The notes: generated by a model from the letters alone, not told the origin. A stretch of 64,000 nt of DNA from Pseudonocardia nigra (GCF_019396355.1 NZ_JAHKRK010000002.1:1-64000), one strand, 5' to 3'; numbered from the stretch's first letter, positions 18,812 through 27,773 are shown. Made by a program: numbers and translations.

Positions 18812-19840
18812 TCAGAACAACGCGGGAGGTCCGCCAGGGGTGACGTCCGGCGGCGGAGCGATGCCCAGATGAGACCAGGCGGCGGCGGTGGCCACCCGGC
18901 CCCGTGGCGTACGTGCCAGCATTCCGGCCCGCACCAGGTAGGGCTCGCAGACCTCCTCGACGGTACCCGGTTCCTCGCCGACCGCGACGGCGAGCGTGGA
19001 CACGCCCACCGGACCGCCCCCGAACGAGCGTACGAGCGCGCCGAGCACCGCCCGGTCGAGCCGGTCGAGGCCGAGCTCGTCGACGTCGTAGACGGCCAGC
19101 GCGTCGCGGGCGACCTGCCGGGAGACGGCCCCGTCAGCCCGGACCTGGGCGAAGTCGCGCACGCGCCGCAGCAGCCGGTTGGCGATGCGGGGCGTGCCGC
19201 GCGACCGCGCGGCGATCTCCGCGGCCCCGTCGGCGCGCAGTTCGACGTCGAGGATGACGGCGGCGCGGCGCAGCACCAGCTCCAGCTCGGCCGGCTCGTA
19301 GAACTCCATGTGCGCGGTGAACCCGAACCGGTCGCGCAGCGGGCCGGTGAGCGCCCCGGCCCGGGTGGTGGCCCCCACCAGCGTGAACGGGACGATGTCG
19401 AGCGGGATCGAGGTCGCGCCCGGGCCCTTGCCCACCACGACGTCGACCCGGAAGTCCTCCATCGCGAGGTAGAGCATCTCCTCGGCCGGACGGGCGATCC
19501 GGTGGATCTCGTCGATGAACAGGACGTCGCCCGCCTCGAGGTTCGACAGCATCGCGGCCAGGTCGCCCGCCCGTTCCAGGGCCGGCCCGGACGTCAGCCG
19601 GATCGCGGCGCCCATCTCGGCCGCGACGATGAGCGCGAGGCTCGTCTTGCCCAGCCCGGGCGGGCCCGACAGCAGGATGTGGTCGGGCGGGTCGCCGCGC
19701 CGCCGCGCCCCCTCCAGCACGAGCGACAGCTGCTCCCGTACGCGGACCTGCCCCACGAACTCGGCGAGGTTCCGCGGTCGCAGGGACGCGTCGACCTCCA
19801 CGTCCTCGACGTCGGCGGCAGCCGCCAGTTCCTCACTCAC
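18812..19840 (-). CDS. ruvB: Holliday junction branch-migration ATPase RuvB
   Basis: A 342-residue AAA+ motor that drives branch migration with RuvA. Walker [10 protein letters not shown] is at 59-67, Walker [10 protein letters not shown] near 110, sensor [19 protein letters not shown] follows, and the C-terminal winged helix contains [14 protein letters not shown]. The frame is open upstream, but GTG 19840 is preceded by GGAGGG at good spacing and gives the normal N-terminus. It is separated from ruvA by 76 nt that contain a strong inverted repeat, unlike the tight spacing of ruvA and ruvC. Confidence 0.96.
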   Translation of the reverse strand: MSEELAAAADVEDVEVDASLRPRNLAEFVGQVRVREQLSLVLEGARRRGDPPDHILLSGPPGLGKTSLALIVAAEMGAAIRLTSGPALERAGDLAAMLSNLEAGDVLFIDEIHRIARPAEEMLYLAMEDFRVDVVVGKGPGATSIPLDIVPFTLVGATTRAGALTGPLRDRFGFTAHMEFYEPAELELVLRRAAVILDVELRADGAAEIAARSRGTPRIANRLLRRVRDFAQVRADGAVSRQVARDALAVYDVDELGLDRLDRAVLGALVRSFGGGPVGVSTLAVAVGEEPGTVEEVCEPYLVRAGMLARTPRGRVATAAAWSHLGIAPPPDVTPGGPPALF

Positions 19841-19853
19841 GCGCCCTCCGCAC

Positions 19854-19907
19854 TTCGGAGCCGTACTGCTGCCGCAGGGTAGGTGCACACGGCAGTTCGG
19901 CTCCGAA
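19854..19907. promoter_or_regulatory. Large hairpin between ruvA and ruvB
   Basis: A 10-bp arm TTCGGAGCCG (19854-19863) pairs perfectly with CGGCTCCGAA (19898-19907), and an inner ACTGC..GCCG/CGGCAGT segment extends the stem around a 15-nt loop. It fills most of the ruvA-ruvB gap and ends 13 nt before the ruvB start. There is no U-tract, so it is not a typical intrinsic terminator. An mRNA processing or stabilising structure, or an operator, is possible. Confidence 0.5.
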
Positions 19908-19916
19908 CCGGTGCCG

Positions 19917-20513
19917 TCACTTGCGGCCCAGACGGGACAGCGCGCTGCGCAGGAGCGTGCTCGCGTCGGCGTCCGCGTCGCTGCCCAGCGCCGCGTCGAC
20001 GGCCTGTTCGGCGGGCTTCGCGGTGAAGCCCAGGCCCAGCAGCGCTTCCACCACCTGGTCCCGGCGCGGGTTGCCGTTCGCGGCGGCCGGCAGCAGGGCC
20101 GGGGCGGCCGCGGGCGCGACGACCTTGTCGCGCAGCTCCAGCACCAGCCGCTCGGCACCCTTGCGCCCGATGCCGGGGACCCGGGTGAGCGCGGTGACGT
20201 CGCCGTCGACGAGCGCACGGCGCAGCGCGTCCGGATCGAGCACGGCGAGGGTGGCCAGCGCGATCCGCGGCCCGATCCCGCTGACGGTCTGCAGCAGCCC
20301 GAACAGCTCGCGCTCGTCGGCGTCGGCGAACCCGAACAGCGTGAGCGATTCCTCTCGCACGACCAGCGCCGTGGCGAGCCTGCCCTGCTCCCCGCGGCGC
20401 AGCCCCGCCAGGGTGGCCGGGGTGGCCTGCACCGCGAGCCCCACTCCGCCCACCTCGACGACGGCGTGGTCGAGCCCGATCTCCAGCACCTCGCCGCGCA
20501 CCGAGCTGATCAC
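19917..20513 (-). CDS. ruvA: Holliday junction DNA-binding protein RuvA
   Basis: A 198-residue tetrameric junction-binding protein. It has the OB-fold N-terminus ([13 protein letters not shown]), two helix-hairpin-helix motifs ([15 protein letters not shown] and [17 protein letters not shown]) and the C-terminal RuvB-contact domain ([18 protein letters not shown]). The GTG start at 20513 overlaps the ruvC stop as GTGA, indicating coupled translation. Confidence 0.95.
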   Translation of the reverse strand: MISSVRGEVLEIGLDHAVVEVGGVGLAVQATPATLAGLRRGEQGRLATALVVREESLTLFGFADADERELFGLLQTVSGIGPRIALATLAVLDPDALRRALVDGDVTALTRVPGIGRKGAERLVLELRDKVVAPAAAPALLPAAANGNPRRDQVVEALLGLGFTAKPAEQAVDAALGSDADADASTLLRSALSRLGRK

Positions 20514-21088
20514 GACGCCTCCCCCGCCCGGCGCGCGGCCGCCGCGGCCAGCCGGGCCGTGTGCGCGCGGGCCAGCTCGGCGGAGCGGGCCTGCGCCTTC
20601 GCCATCCGGTCGAGCATCGGCGCCCGCCAGCAGTGGCAGATGGCGAGCGCGAGCGCGTCGGCGGCGTCGGCGGGCCGCGGCGCTTCCTCGAGCGCGAGCA
20701 GCCGCGTGACCATCGTGGTGACCTGCTGCTTGGCCGCCCGGCCCTCCCCGGTGACCGCGGCCTTCACCTCGCTGGGCGTGTGGAACGCGACCGGCAGCCC
20801 GGCCCGCGCGGCCAGCAGCGCGACCACGCCGCTGGCCTGCGCGGTGCCCATCACCGTGCGCACGTTGTGCTGGCTGAACACCCGCTCGATCGCCACGACG
20901 TCGGGCCGGTGCCGCTCGATCCAGCGCTCCACGACGGCGCCCACGGCCAGGAGCCGTTCCTCGATCGGCGCGTCGGCCGGCGTCCGGACGACATCGACGG
21001 CCACACACCGGACCGTACGCCCGCCCCCGCCGTCGACCACGCCGAGACCGCACCGGGTGAGCCCCGGGTCGACGCCGAGCACCCGCAC
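20510..21088 (-). CDS. ruvC: Crossover junction endodeoxyribonuclease RuvC
   Basis: A 192-residue resolvase that cuts Holliday junctions. The RNase H-like fold starts [14 protein letters not shown] with catalytic Asp7, then [22 protein letters not shown] and the C-terminal acidic pair in [13 protein letters not shown]. It heads a ruvC-ruvA-ruvB transcription unit. A basic, Ala-rich tail of about 30 residues ([20 protein letters not shown]) extends past the usual end. Confidence 0.96.
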   Translation of the reverse strand: MRVLGVDPGLTRCGLGVVDGGGGRTVRCVAVDVVRTPADAPIEERLLAVGAVVERWIERHRPDVVAIERVFSQHNVRTVMGTAQASGVVALLAARAGLPVAFHTPSEVKAAVTGEGRAAKQQVTTMVTRLLALEEAPRPADAADALALAICHCWRAPMLDRMAKAQARSAELARAHTARLAAAAARRAGEAS

Positions 21089-21175
21089 GCTGTTTCCCCT
21101 CGGTCCGCGAACAATCGTTCGAGGGGCAGGCTACCGGCGCGCCGGGGTGGCGGGGCGGGGGCGCGCCGGGTCGCG

Positions 21176-21541
21176 TCAGGCCTTGTCGTTGACCAGCAGC
21201 GCGCGGCCCTCCGGGTCGGTCACCCGGATGTAGCTGCCCCACGGCTCGGTGACCGGGTCCGTGACCTCGACACCCGCCGCGCGCAGCTCGGCGGCGGTGG
21301 CCACGAGGTCGGCGCATCCGAACGTCATGGGGTACTGCGGGTCGGGATCGCGCCCGAAGTCCTTCGCCGCCGACAGCACCAGGCCGGTGCCGCCGCCGGA
21401 CGGGACGACCTCCACCCACCGCGCTCCCGGCCACATCTCGGCGTCGGTGAGCAGCGTGAAGCCGAGCCGTTCGACGAAGAAGTCGCGCATCACGTCCTGG
21501 TCGGCCACCGCGACGATCGCCGACGCGATCCGGCTGATCAC
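21176..21541 (-). CDS. VOC-family (glyoxalase-like) protein
   Basis: A 121-residue single vicinal-oxygen-chelate module pair: [19 protein letters not shown] starts the first beta-alpha-beta-beta-beta unit, and [17 protein letters not shown] ends the second with a metal-ligand type Glu. These small proteins dimerise and act as glyoxalases, dioxygenases or resistance proteins; the substrate is not apparent. It starts at GTG 21541, overlapping the stop of the preceding VOC gene as GTGA, and belongs to an AraC-VOC-VOC unit. Confidence 0.83.
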   Translation of the reverse strand: MISRIASAIVAVADQDVMRDFFVERLGFTLLTDAEMWPGARWVEVVPSGGGTGLVLSAAKDFGRDPDPQYPMTFGCADLVATAAELRAAGVEVTDPVTEPWGSYIRVTDPEGRALLVNDKA

Positions 21542-21975
21542 GACGTGAACCCGGTGTGCTGGGTGAGGCTGAACCAGTTGCCGGAGTCGTCGCGGAAGAT
21601 CGCCTCGACGCCGTAGGGCCGGGCGGCCGGCTCCTGCGTGAACACCACACCACGAGCGCTGAGCTCCTCGTAGGTCTTCTGGCAGTCGTCGGTGGCCATC
21701 ACCCCGGTGCCCATCGCGCCCTTGGCGACGAGCGCGTGGATCTGCGCCGCGGTCTCCGGGTCGTTGCCCATGCCGCAGTCGGCCAGGATGATCTCGACGT
21801 CGGGCTGGCCGGGCGGGCCGACGGTGAGCCAGCGGAAGCCCTCCCCCGCGCCCTCGAACTCCCCGCCCATCGCCACGTCGCTGCGCACCTCGAAGCCGAG
21901 CTTCCCGGTGTAGAACTGCTTCGCCCGCTCCTGGTCGAGCACGTAGAAGCAGGCATGGGACATCCGGTTGATCAC
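21538..21975 (-). CDS. VOC-family (glyoxalase-like) protein
   Basis: A 145-residue VOC protein: [18 protein letters not shown] opens the fold, [13 protein letters not shown] follows and [14 protein letters not shown] closes it with the usual terminal active-site region. GTG 21975 was chosen because GAGGGAGG lies 8 nt upstream; the ATG four codons later lacks such a site. It lies 34 nt after the AraC gene and overlaps the second VOC gene, so the regulator and two VOC proteins form one unit, probably for inducible detoxification (inference). Confidence 0.83.
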   Translation of the reverse strand: MINRMSHACFYVLDQERAKQFYTGKLGFEVRSDVAMGGEFEGAGEGFRWLTVGPPGQPDVEIILADCGMGNDPETAAQIHALVAKGAMGTGVMATDDCQKTYEELSARGVVFTQEPAARPYGVEAIFRDDSGNWFSLTQHTGFTS

Positions 21976-22009
21976 GATCGTCTCCCTCCCTCGTGGATGC
22001 GCCACGACG

Positions 22010-22501
22010 CTAGGCCGGGGTGCCGCCGTCCGGCTTCTCCCCGATTGCGGTGCCGCCCGATCCGGTGCCGCCCGATCCGGTGCCGCCGCCGGGTCTCCCC
22101 CACGCCATCGCGAAGCACCCCGGCACCATCGCCGCCCCGCGCGCCACGTGCACCCGGCGGTACTCCGTGGGCGAGGCGCCGACGAGTCTCGCGAATGTCG
22201 AGCTGAACGACCCGAGGCTCGAGAACCCGACAAGGTGGCAGATCTCGGTGACGGTGAGGTTCGCCGAGCGGAGCAGGTCCTGCGCGCGCTCCACCCGCCT
22301 GCGGGTGAGGTACTGGCCCGGCGTCTCGCCGTAGGCCTCCTTGAAGCCGCGCGCGAAGTGGTAGCGGGAGAAGCCGGCCGCCGTCGCCATCGCGTCAAGG
22401 TCCAGCGGCTCGGCGAAGTGCCGGTCGATGAGGTCACGGGCGCGGCGCAGGTGGAACACCGCGGGCACGACGGGCGGGGCCACATCCGCATCCTCCCCCA
22501 T
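22010..22501 (-). CDS. AraC-family transcriptional regulator (DNA-binding domain only)
   Basis: A 163-residue AraC/XylS regulator with only the two-helix-turn-helix domain (about 15-115: LDAMATAAGFSRYHFARGFK and VTEICHLVGFSSLGSFSSTF, then RLVGASPTEYRR). No classical ligand-binding domain is present. The C-terminal tail is low-complexity (GGTGSGGTGSGGT) encoded by two perfect 15-bp tandem copies plus a partial third at 22049-22087, a site prone to length change. It precedes two VOC genes and is divergent from the methyltransferase. Confidence 0.87.
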   Translation of the reverse strand: MGEDADVAPPVVPAVFHLRRARDLIDRHFAEPLDLDAMATAAGFSRYHFARGFKEAYGETPGQYLTRRRVERAQDLLRSANLTVTEICHLVGFSSLGSFSSTFARLVGASPTEYRRVHVARGAAMVPGCFAMAWGRPGGGTGSGGTGSGGTAIGEKPDGGTPA

Positions 22502-22552
22502 CGCCGCCCGCCGTTCACGTGCCGTCCACACCGGACGCCTACCGTCCACGCC

Positions 22553-23149
22553 GTGTCCGACGGCCGCCTCCTGTTCCGCGAGTTCCTGCGCGCGCCCACC
22601 CGCGTCGCCACCGTCACCGCCAGCTCCGACGCGCTGGTCGCCGCCATGATCGCGCCGCTGCTCACGTCGTTGCCCGCCGACGGCGTGGTCGTCGAGCTGG
22701 GCGCCGGGACCGGCCGCGTCACCGAGGCGCTGCAGCGCGTCCTCGGCGGCCGCGGTGCGCACCTCGCGATCGAGCTCAACCCGCTGCTCGCCGAGCGCCT
22801 CGCCGCGCGCCACCCGGGCGTCACCGTCGTGCGGGCCGACGCCGCGCGGCTGCCCGAGGTGCTGCGCGAGCACGGGATCGACCGGGCCGACGCCGTGTCG
22901 AGCCTGCTCCCGTGGGCGGCGTACGCGGCCGCGCCGATCCCGGCGATCGTGGCGGCTGCCCTCGCACCGACGGGGACGTTCACCCAGGCCTCGCTGCTGC
23001 CCACGCGCTGGATGGGCCCCGCCCGGCGGCAGGAGCGCGACCTGCGCGACGCCTTCGGGCAGGTGACGCCGAGCCCGCCGGTGTGGCGGAACCTGCCGCC
23101 CGCCCGCGTCCTGGTCGCCCGTCGCCCCGCCGGCGTCGCGGCCGGGTGA
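22553..23149 (+). CDS. Class I SAM-dependent methyltransferase (phospholipid N-methyltransferase-like)
   Basis: A 198-residue methyltransferase beginning VSDGRLLFREFLRAPTRVATV, typical of the PmtA-like group. Motif I is VVELGAGTGRVTEAL, followed by the acidic AIELNPLLAERL and DAVSSLLPW. PmtA enzymes methylate phosphatidylethanolamine; the assignment to that substrate is by resemblance only. GTG 22553 lies 51 bp from the divergent AraC start, so the two share a promoter region. Confidence 0.8.
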   Translation: MSDGRLLFREFLRAPTRVATVTASSDALVAAMIAPLLTSLPADGVVVELGAGTGRVTEALQRVLGGRGAHLAIELNPLLAERLAARHPGVTVVRADAARLPEVLREHGIDRADAVSSLLPWAAYAAAPIPAIVAAALAPTGTFTQASLLPTRWMGPARRQERDLRDAFGQVTPSPPVWRNLPPARVLVARRPAGVAAG

Positions 23150-23224
23150 GCAGGGCGCGGAGAGAGCCGGACGGCCGGCCGGGCTCCGCGCACCCGGAGG
23201 CACCGGACGACAGCGGTGGCCGGT

Positions 23225-23806
23225 TCAGGGCGCCGCCGATCGGGCGGCCGCGCTCACCGGTCCACAGAACCACGAACGCACCTCCCGGCGGCTGCGCAAC
23301 CGCACCACGACCGGGCGGTCCGCCGCGGCGAGCACGGCCCGTACCCGTTGCCCGGTGTGCGGGTAGGTCGTCCACGCCCAGCGCAGGATGTGGTCGCGGT
23401 CGGTGAACACCGTCCACAGCGGCGGCTCCATGTTGCCGTTCCACAGCTCGATCCGGCGCAGCCGTCGCCGCACCGTCCGCCGGACGAGTTGCTCCGCCAC
23501 CCGCCATCGGGGCAGGTCCAGCCAGACGAGGAGGTCGGCCCGCGCCAGCAGCAGCGCCCGCACCGCGCCGTACTGCCACTCCGCCACCCACTCGTCGGAG
23601 CCGGCGAAGGCGGCCACGTCGCCGGCGAACTCCGGGCGCGGCGTCCAGTTCGGCCCGTGGTGCAGCGCGTCCAGCTCGTGGCGCGCCAGGCCCAGGCGCA
23701 CGGCCAGCGCCGCCGCGACCGTGGTCTTTCCGGAGCCCGAGCACCCCGCCACGAGGACGCGGCGGGGGCGGTGCGGCAGCGGGTCGGCCGGGCCGAGCGG
23801 GATCAC
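23225..23806 (-). CDS. P-loop kinase-like protein (adenylate kinase/FlaR type)
   Basis: A 193-residue P-loop NTPase with Walker A GCSGSGKTT near the N-terminus, then the pattern HELDALHHGPNWTPRPEF, EWQYG, and DLLVWLDLPRWRV characteristic of proteins annotated as adenylate kinase-like or topology-modulation FlaR-like. The lid-type region is Arg-rich. Substrate is not known. GTG 23806 was chosen since the Walker A then lies where the family has it; the frame extends upstream without homology. It is divergent from the MOSC gene with 30 bp between starts. Confidence 0.78.
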   Translation of the reverse strand: MIPLGPADPLPHRPRRVLVAGCSGSGKTTVAAALAVRLGLARHELDALHHGPNWTPRPEFAGDVAAFAGSDEWVAEWQYGAVRALLLARADLLVWLDLPRWRVAEQLVRRTVRRRLRRIELWNGNMEPPLWTVFTDRDHILRWAWTTYPHTGQRVRAVLAAADRPVVVRLRSRREVRSWFCGPVSAAARSAAP

Positions 23807-23836
23807 CGCCCCATTCTCGCCGGTAGCGTCACCGGT

Positions 23837-24406
23837 GTGGATGTGGAGGTACCCGTCGAGATCGTCGGGCTGCTGGTCTCCCCGGTGCACGTCTACGCGG
23901 GGCGCCCGCAGGACGGGCCGGCCCCCGATCCCGGCGGCAGGCGCCCGGATCGCGTCGAGGTCCGGGCCGGGCTCGGGCTGGTCGGCGACCGCTACTACGG
24001 CCACCCCGCCCACCGGCGCGCGGCCGTCACGGTGTTCGCCGCCGAGTCACTCGACGAGGTCGCCCGCGAGCTCGGTCGCGCCGCGCTCCCCGACCCGCTG
24101 CTCACCCGCCGCAACGTCGTGCTCCGCGGGTTCCCCGTCGACCGCGTCGCCGCCGGCCGCGACACCGAGGGCGCCGTCTTCGCCCTCGACTCGGGGGACG
24201 GCCCGGTGCGCTTGCGCGCCCACCGCCCCGCGAACCCGTGCCGCTGGATGGACGCGGTGCTCGCGCCCGGTGCGTTCCGCGCCATGCGCGGTCGGGGCGG
24301 GGTGCGGTGCGCGCCGCTCGACGACGGGTGGCTGCGCGTGGGCCCGGCCGTGCTGCGGGTGGTCGAGCCCGCCCGGGCGGCACCGGGACCTGCCGTGCCG
24401 GGGTGA
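23837..24406 (+). CDS. MOSC-domain protein
   Basis: A 189-residue MOSC (molybdenum cofactor sulfurase C-terminal) domain protein: [16 protein letters not shown] at the start, [22 protein letters not shown] in the middle and [13 protein letters not shown] carrying the conserved cysteine. MOSC proteins bind molybdenum cofactor or its sulfur and act in sulfur transfer or detoxifying reductions. GTG 23837 is chosen; another GTG two codons later is possible. Confidence 0.85.
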   Translation: MDVEVPVEIVGLLVSPVHVYAGRPQDGPAPDPGGRRPDRVEVRAGLGLVGDRYYGHPAHRRAAVTVFAAESLDEVARELGRAALPDPLLTRRNVVLRGFPVDRVAAGRDTEGAVFALDSGDGPVRLRAHRPANPCRWMDAVLAPGAFRAMRGRGGVRCAPLDDGWLRVGPAVLRVVEPARAAPGPAVPG

Positions 24407-24459
24407 ACTGCGGCCGATCGGTGCTGTCGCGCGACCCGCCGCTCGCCTACCGTCGCGCG

Positions 24460-25302
24460 ATGCGGCCGACGTCGGAGCTGGTCGGGAGGGCCACCGAGCT
24501 GGCGGCCATGGCCGCCCGGCTGGACGACGCCGCGAGCGGCCGGGGCGGCCTGGTACTGCTGTCCGGGGAGCCGGGGATCGGCAAGAGCCGGCTCGCCGCC
24601 GCGGTGGCCGACCGCGCCGGCAGGCGCGGGATGAGCGTCGTCCTCGGCCACTGCCAGGAGACCGAGGGCGCCCCCGCATACTGGCCGTGGACGCAGGTCC
24701 TGCGGGCGCTGCACGCCGACGGACCGACCGACGCCGTCCTCGCCCCGCTGCTGGACGGTGCGGCCGGAGGCGCCCTCCACGGCGACCGGTTCCGGCTGTT
24801 CGCCGCCGCCGCCGATCTGCTGCTGCACGCGGCGGAGCAGCAGCCGTTGCTCATCGTCGTCGACGACCTGCACCGCGCCGACGAGGCGTCGCTCGCGCTG
24901 CTCCGGTTCGTCGTCCCCGCGCTGGCCAGGGCCCCGCTGCTGCTCCTCGGCGCGTACCGCGACACCGAGGTGCCCGCCCGGCATCCGCTCTCCGGCCTCC
25001 TCGGCGAGATCGCCGGGGACGGGGCGTTCGAGCTGGTCGCGCTCGCCGGGCTCACCCGGGCGGAGGCGGGCGAGCTCGCCGCCCGGATCACCGGCGACGC
25101 CGCGTCCGTCGACATCGGAGAAGTAGCCGACCGGCCGATCGACGGCGAGGACATCGTGCTGTGGCACACCTTCGGGATGACCCACGTGCCGCGCCCGGAG
25201 GACTGGCCCGTGATGTCCGTGGAGACGTGCGGCTTCCGGATGCGGCCGGTCGGGTTCTTCGACCGCAACCCGACGCTGGACGTCCCCTCGGGCCCGCGCT
25301 GA
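24460..25302 (+). pseudogene. Chimeric remnant: AAA regulator N-terminus joined to copper amine oxidase C-terminus
   Basis: One continuous 280-residue frame made of two unrelated pieces. Residues 1 to about 215 are the ATPase part of a large LuxR-type regulator: [11 protein letters not shown], Walker [10 protein letters not shown], Walker [16 protein letters not shown]. From about 25110 the sequence becomes the extreme C-terminus of a copper amine oxidase: [15 protein letters not shown], then [12 protein letters not shown] with the last copper-ligand His, then [11 protein letters not shown]. The rest of both parents is missing, so a deletion joined the 5' end of one gene to the 3' end of another in frame. 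It cannot be an amine oxidase, and a function is unlikely. Confidence 0.85.
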
Positions 25303-25308
25303 CGCCGA

Positions 25309-25376
25309 CCGTGCACACCCCGGCGCGGCCGTGCACATCGCGCGCGTTGTGCACGGTCACCGCGCGGTGTGCACGG
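25309..25376. promoter_or_regulatory. Symmetric four-site GTGCAC operator array
   Basis: Four copies of a 9-mer built on the palindrome GTGCAC: CCGTGCACA at 25309 and 25329, then its reverse complement TGTGCACGG at 25348 and 25368. Spacers are 11, 10 and 11 nt, so the whole 68-bp array is itself an inverted arrangement with sites about two helical turns apart. It ends 43 bp before the first LacI gene, a position for autoregulation. The binding protein is not identified. Confidence 0.6.
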
Positions 25377-25419
25377 TGGCCTGGCGCGGTGCGGCGGTGC
25401 GGGCTGTCATATTTGGGCC

Positions 25420-26433
25420 ATGGTGAGAGCAGGGCGGGCGCCGACCCTCGAGTCGGTGGCGGCACTGGCCGGGGTGTCGCGGGCCACCGCGGGGCGGGTG
25501 CTGGCCGGGTCGACGACCGTCGGTGAGCAGGCCCGCGAGGCCGTGCTGCGCGCCGCGGAGGAGCTGTCCTACGTCACCAACCGGGCCGCTCGCTCACTCA
25601 TGACGCGGCGCAGCGACTCGATCGCCTTCGTGGTGGGCGAGTCGGAGGAGCGGTTCTTCTCCGACCCCCACTTCGCGCTGGTCCTGCGGGGGGCGCACAA
25701 CGGGATCGCGGGGCACGACGTGCAGCTCGTGTTCAGCATCCTGGGCCGCGACGCCGACCGGGACCGCTTCGAGCGGTTCGTCCGCGGCGGCCACCTCGAC
25801 GGGGTGATGCTGCTGTCGCTGCACGGCGACGACCCGCTGCCGCTGCGGCTGGTCGCCGCCGGCGTCCCGGTGGTGCTGCTCGGGCGCCCGTTCACCCCGA
25901 TCGACGGGCTCGGCTACGTCGACACCGACAACCTCGGGGGCGCACGCTCGGCGGTGGACCTGCTGGTGAGCCGGGGACGCACGCGGCTCGCGACGATCAC
26001 CGGGCCGCTGGACATGACCGCCGCGATCGACCGCAGCGCGGGATTCGAGGCGCAGGTGCGCGAGCACGGCCTGCGCCCGCGCGGGGCGGTCGACGGCGAC
26101 TTCTCCCTGGAGGGCGGCCGCGCGGCCATGCGCGCCCTGCTCGCCAGGAGCCCCGACCTGGACGCGGTCTTCGTCGCCAACGACCTCATGGCGCTCGGCG
26201 CACTGCACGAGCTCGCCGACGCCGGCCGCAGCGTGCCCGGGGACGTCGCCGTGGTCGGGTTCGACGACTCCCCCCTCGCCGCCGCGGCCCACCCGGCGAT
26301 CACCACGGTGCGCCAGCCGATCGTCGCGATGGGCGAGGAGCTCGGGCGAAGGCTGATGGCGGGCATCAAGCAGGGCGAGCCGCAGCCCCCGGTCGTACTG
26401 CCCACGGAGATCGTGCTGCGCGAGAGCGCCTGA
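25420..26433 (+). CDS. LacI-family transcriptional regulator (first paralogue)
   Basis: A 337-residue LacI/GalR regulator: helix-turn-helix and hinge at the N-terminus (TLESVAALAGVSRATAGRVLAG), then a periplasmic-binding-protein-like effector domain with DSIAFVVGESEERFF, VDTDNLGGARSAVDLL, FVANDLMALGAL and VAVVGFDDSPLA. It is closely similar to the next LacI gene along its whole length, so the two arose by tandem duplication. It lies upstream of a beta-glucoside-type ABC operon that it may repress. ATG 25420 has GGTG context but no strong ribosome site. Confidence 0.92.
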   Translation: MVRAGRAPTLESVAALAGVSRATAGRVLAGSTTVGEQAREAVLRAAEELSYVTNRAARSLMTRRSDSIAFVVGESEERFFSDPHFALVLRGAHNGIAGHDVQLVFSILGRDADRDRFERFVRGGHLDGVMLLSLHGDDPLPLRLVAAGVPVVLLGRPFTPIDGLGYVDTDNLGGARSAVDLLVSRGRTRLATITGPLDMTAAIDRSAGFEAQVREHGLRPRGAVDGDFSLEGGRAAMRALLARSPDLDAVFVANDLMALGALHELADAGRSVPGDVAVVGFDDSPLAAAAHPAITTVRQPIVAMGEELGRRLMAGIKQGEPQPPVVLPTEIVLRESA

Positions 26434-26436
26434 GCG

Positions 26437-26617
26437 GAGCTTGCGGAGCGATCATCCACACGAGCGCCGAGCTCGCGGAGCGATCATCCACACGAGCGCC
26501 GAGCTCGCGGAGCGATCATCCACACGAGCGCCGAGCTCGCGGAGCGATCATCCACACGAGCGCCGAGCTCGCGGAGCGATCATCCACACGAGCGCGGAGC
26601 TCGCGGAGCGATCACCG
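26437..26617. repeat. 32-bp tandem repeat array between the LacI genes
   Basis: Six copies of a 32-bp unit start at 26437, 26469, 26501, 26533, 26565 and 26597. The middle copies are identical except for a single-base change; the first and last are diverged or incomplete. Each holds the 8-bp palindrome CGAGCTCG and the small hairpin GCTC-GCG-GAGC followed by GATCATCCACAC. Copies are contiguous with no spacers, so this is not CRISPR. The array fills almost the whole gap between the two LacI paralogues and may be a multi-site operator, an mRNA structure or a simple minisatellite. Confidence 0.9.
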
Positions 26618-26640
26618 GCACGGACACGGCGTGTCATGCT

Positions 26641-27666
26641 GTGGACATGACAGCACGACCGGTGGGGCGGGCGGCGCCCACATTGGAGCAGGTCGCGGCG
26701 CGGGCCGGGGTCTCCCGGGCCACGGCGGGGCGGGTGCTCGCCGGGGTCACCACCGTGGGCGCGCAGGCCCGCGAGGCCGTGCTGCGCGCGGCCGCCGAGC
26801 TGTCCTACGTCACCAACCGCGCCGCCCGGTCGCTCATGACGCGGCGCAGCGACTCGATCGCCTTCGTGGTGGCCGAGACCGAGGAGCGTTTCTTCGGCGA
26901 CCCCTACTTCTCGCTCGTGCTGCGCGGCGCGCACATGGCGGTGGCGGAGCACGACGTGCAGCTGGTGTTCACGATCCTCGCCACCCCCGAGGACCGGGAA
27001 CGCTTCGAGCGCTTCGCCCGGGGCGGCCACCTCGACGGGGTGATCTTCGTGTCGCTGCACGGGGACGACCCTCTCCCCCGGTCGCTGCAGCAGGCCGGCA
27101 TCCCGGTGATCCTCGCCGGGCGGCCGTTCCTGTCTCCCGACCTGCCCTACGTCTCGGCCGACAACGTCGGTGGCGCGCGCTCGGCGGTGACGCTGCTGAT
27201 CGGCCGCGGGTGCCGGCGGATCGCCACGATCAGCGGACCGATGGACATGACGCCGTCGATCGACCGGCTGGCGGGCTACGAGACCGAGCTCGCCGCCGGC
27301 GGCCTGCGCGGCCACGGCGTCGCCGAGGGCGACTTCTCGGTGTGCAGCGGGCGGCGGGCGATGCGGGAGCTGCTCGCCGCCTCGCCCGACCTCGACGGCG
27401 TGTTCGCCGCCAACGACCTGATGGCGATCGGCGCCGTGCAGGTGCTGATCGAGGCGGGCCGGCGGGTGCCCGAGGACGTGGCGGTCATCGGCTTCGACGA
27501 CTCCCCGCTGGGCGCGTCCGCCCGGCCCTCGATCACGTCCGTGCGCCAGCCGATCATCGAGATGGGCGAGGCGCTGGCCACGCGGCTGCTCGCCGGCATC
27601 GAGCGCGGTGAGCCGCAGCCACCGGTGGTCATGGGCACCGAGATCGTCCTGCGCGACACGGCCTGA
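26641..27666 (+). CDS. LacI-family transcriptional regulator (second paralogue)
   Basis: A 341-residue LacI/GalR regulator with the HTH TLEQVAARAGVSRATAGRVLAG, nearly the same recognition region as the upstream paralogue, and an effector domain with DSIAFVVAETEERFF, SADNVGGARSAVTLL, FAANDLMAIGAV and VAVIGFDDSPLG. The effector domains differ more than the DNA-binding domains, suggesting that two sugars feed into one operator type (inference). It is followed after 139 bp by the ABC operon. The start is GTG 26641 or ATG 26647. Confidence 0.92.
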   Translation: MDMTARPVGRAAPTLEQVAARAGVSRATAGRVLAGVTTVGAQAREAVLRAAAELSYVTNRAARSLMTRRSDSIAFVVAETEERFFGDPYFSLVLRGAHMAVAEHDVQLVFTILATPEDRERFERFARGGHLDGVIFVSLHGDDPLPRSLQQAGIPVILAGRPFLSPDLPYVSADNVGGARSAVTLLIGRGCRRIATISGPMDMTPSIDRLAGYETELAAGGLRGHGVAEGDFSVCSGRRAMRELLAASPDLDGVFAANDLMAIGAVQVLIEAGRRVPEDVAVIGFDDSPLGASARPSITSVRQPIIEMGEALATRLLAGIERGEPQPPVVMGTEIVLRDTA

Positions 27667-27720
27667 CCTGGCCGTTCTCTCCTCGTCAGCGGTGTATGAC
27701 AACACGGTTCGGTCACGCCG

Positions 27721-27734
27721 AGAGAGCGCTCTCT
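27721..27734. promoter_or_regulatory. LacI-type operator O1 upstream of the sugar ABC operon
   Basis: AGAGAGCGCTCTCT is a perfect 14-bp palindrome with the AGCGCT centre typical of actinobacterial LacI operators; the CebR box of Streptomyces is TGGGAGCGCTCCCA. It lies 52 bp, centre to centre, from a second copy, about five helical turns, on either side of the likely promoter of the binding-protein gene. Confidence 0.8.
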
Positions 27735-27773
27735 GGACTTTTCCTCGGCGGACTGGGACTCTCCTCCCGTCGT

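Noticed and set aside
24460-25302. Functional copper amine oxidase
   Set aside because: Only the last ~60 residues are present; the topaquinone site and two copper ligands are missing.
26437-26617. Possible CRISPR array
   Set aside because: The 32-bp units are contiguous with no unique spacers, and no cas gene is present.
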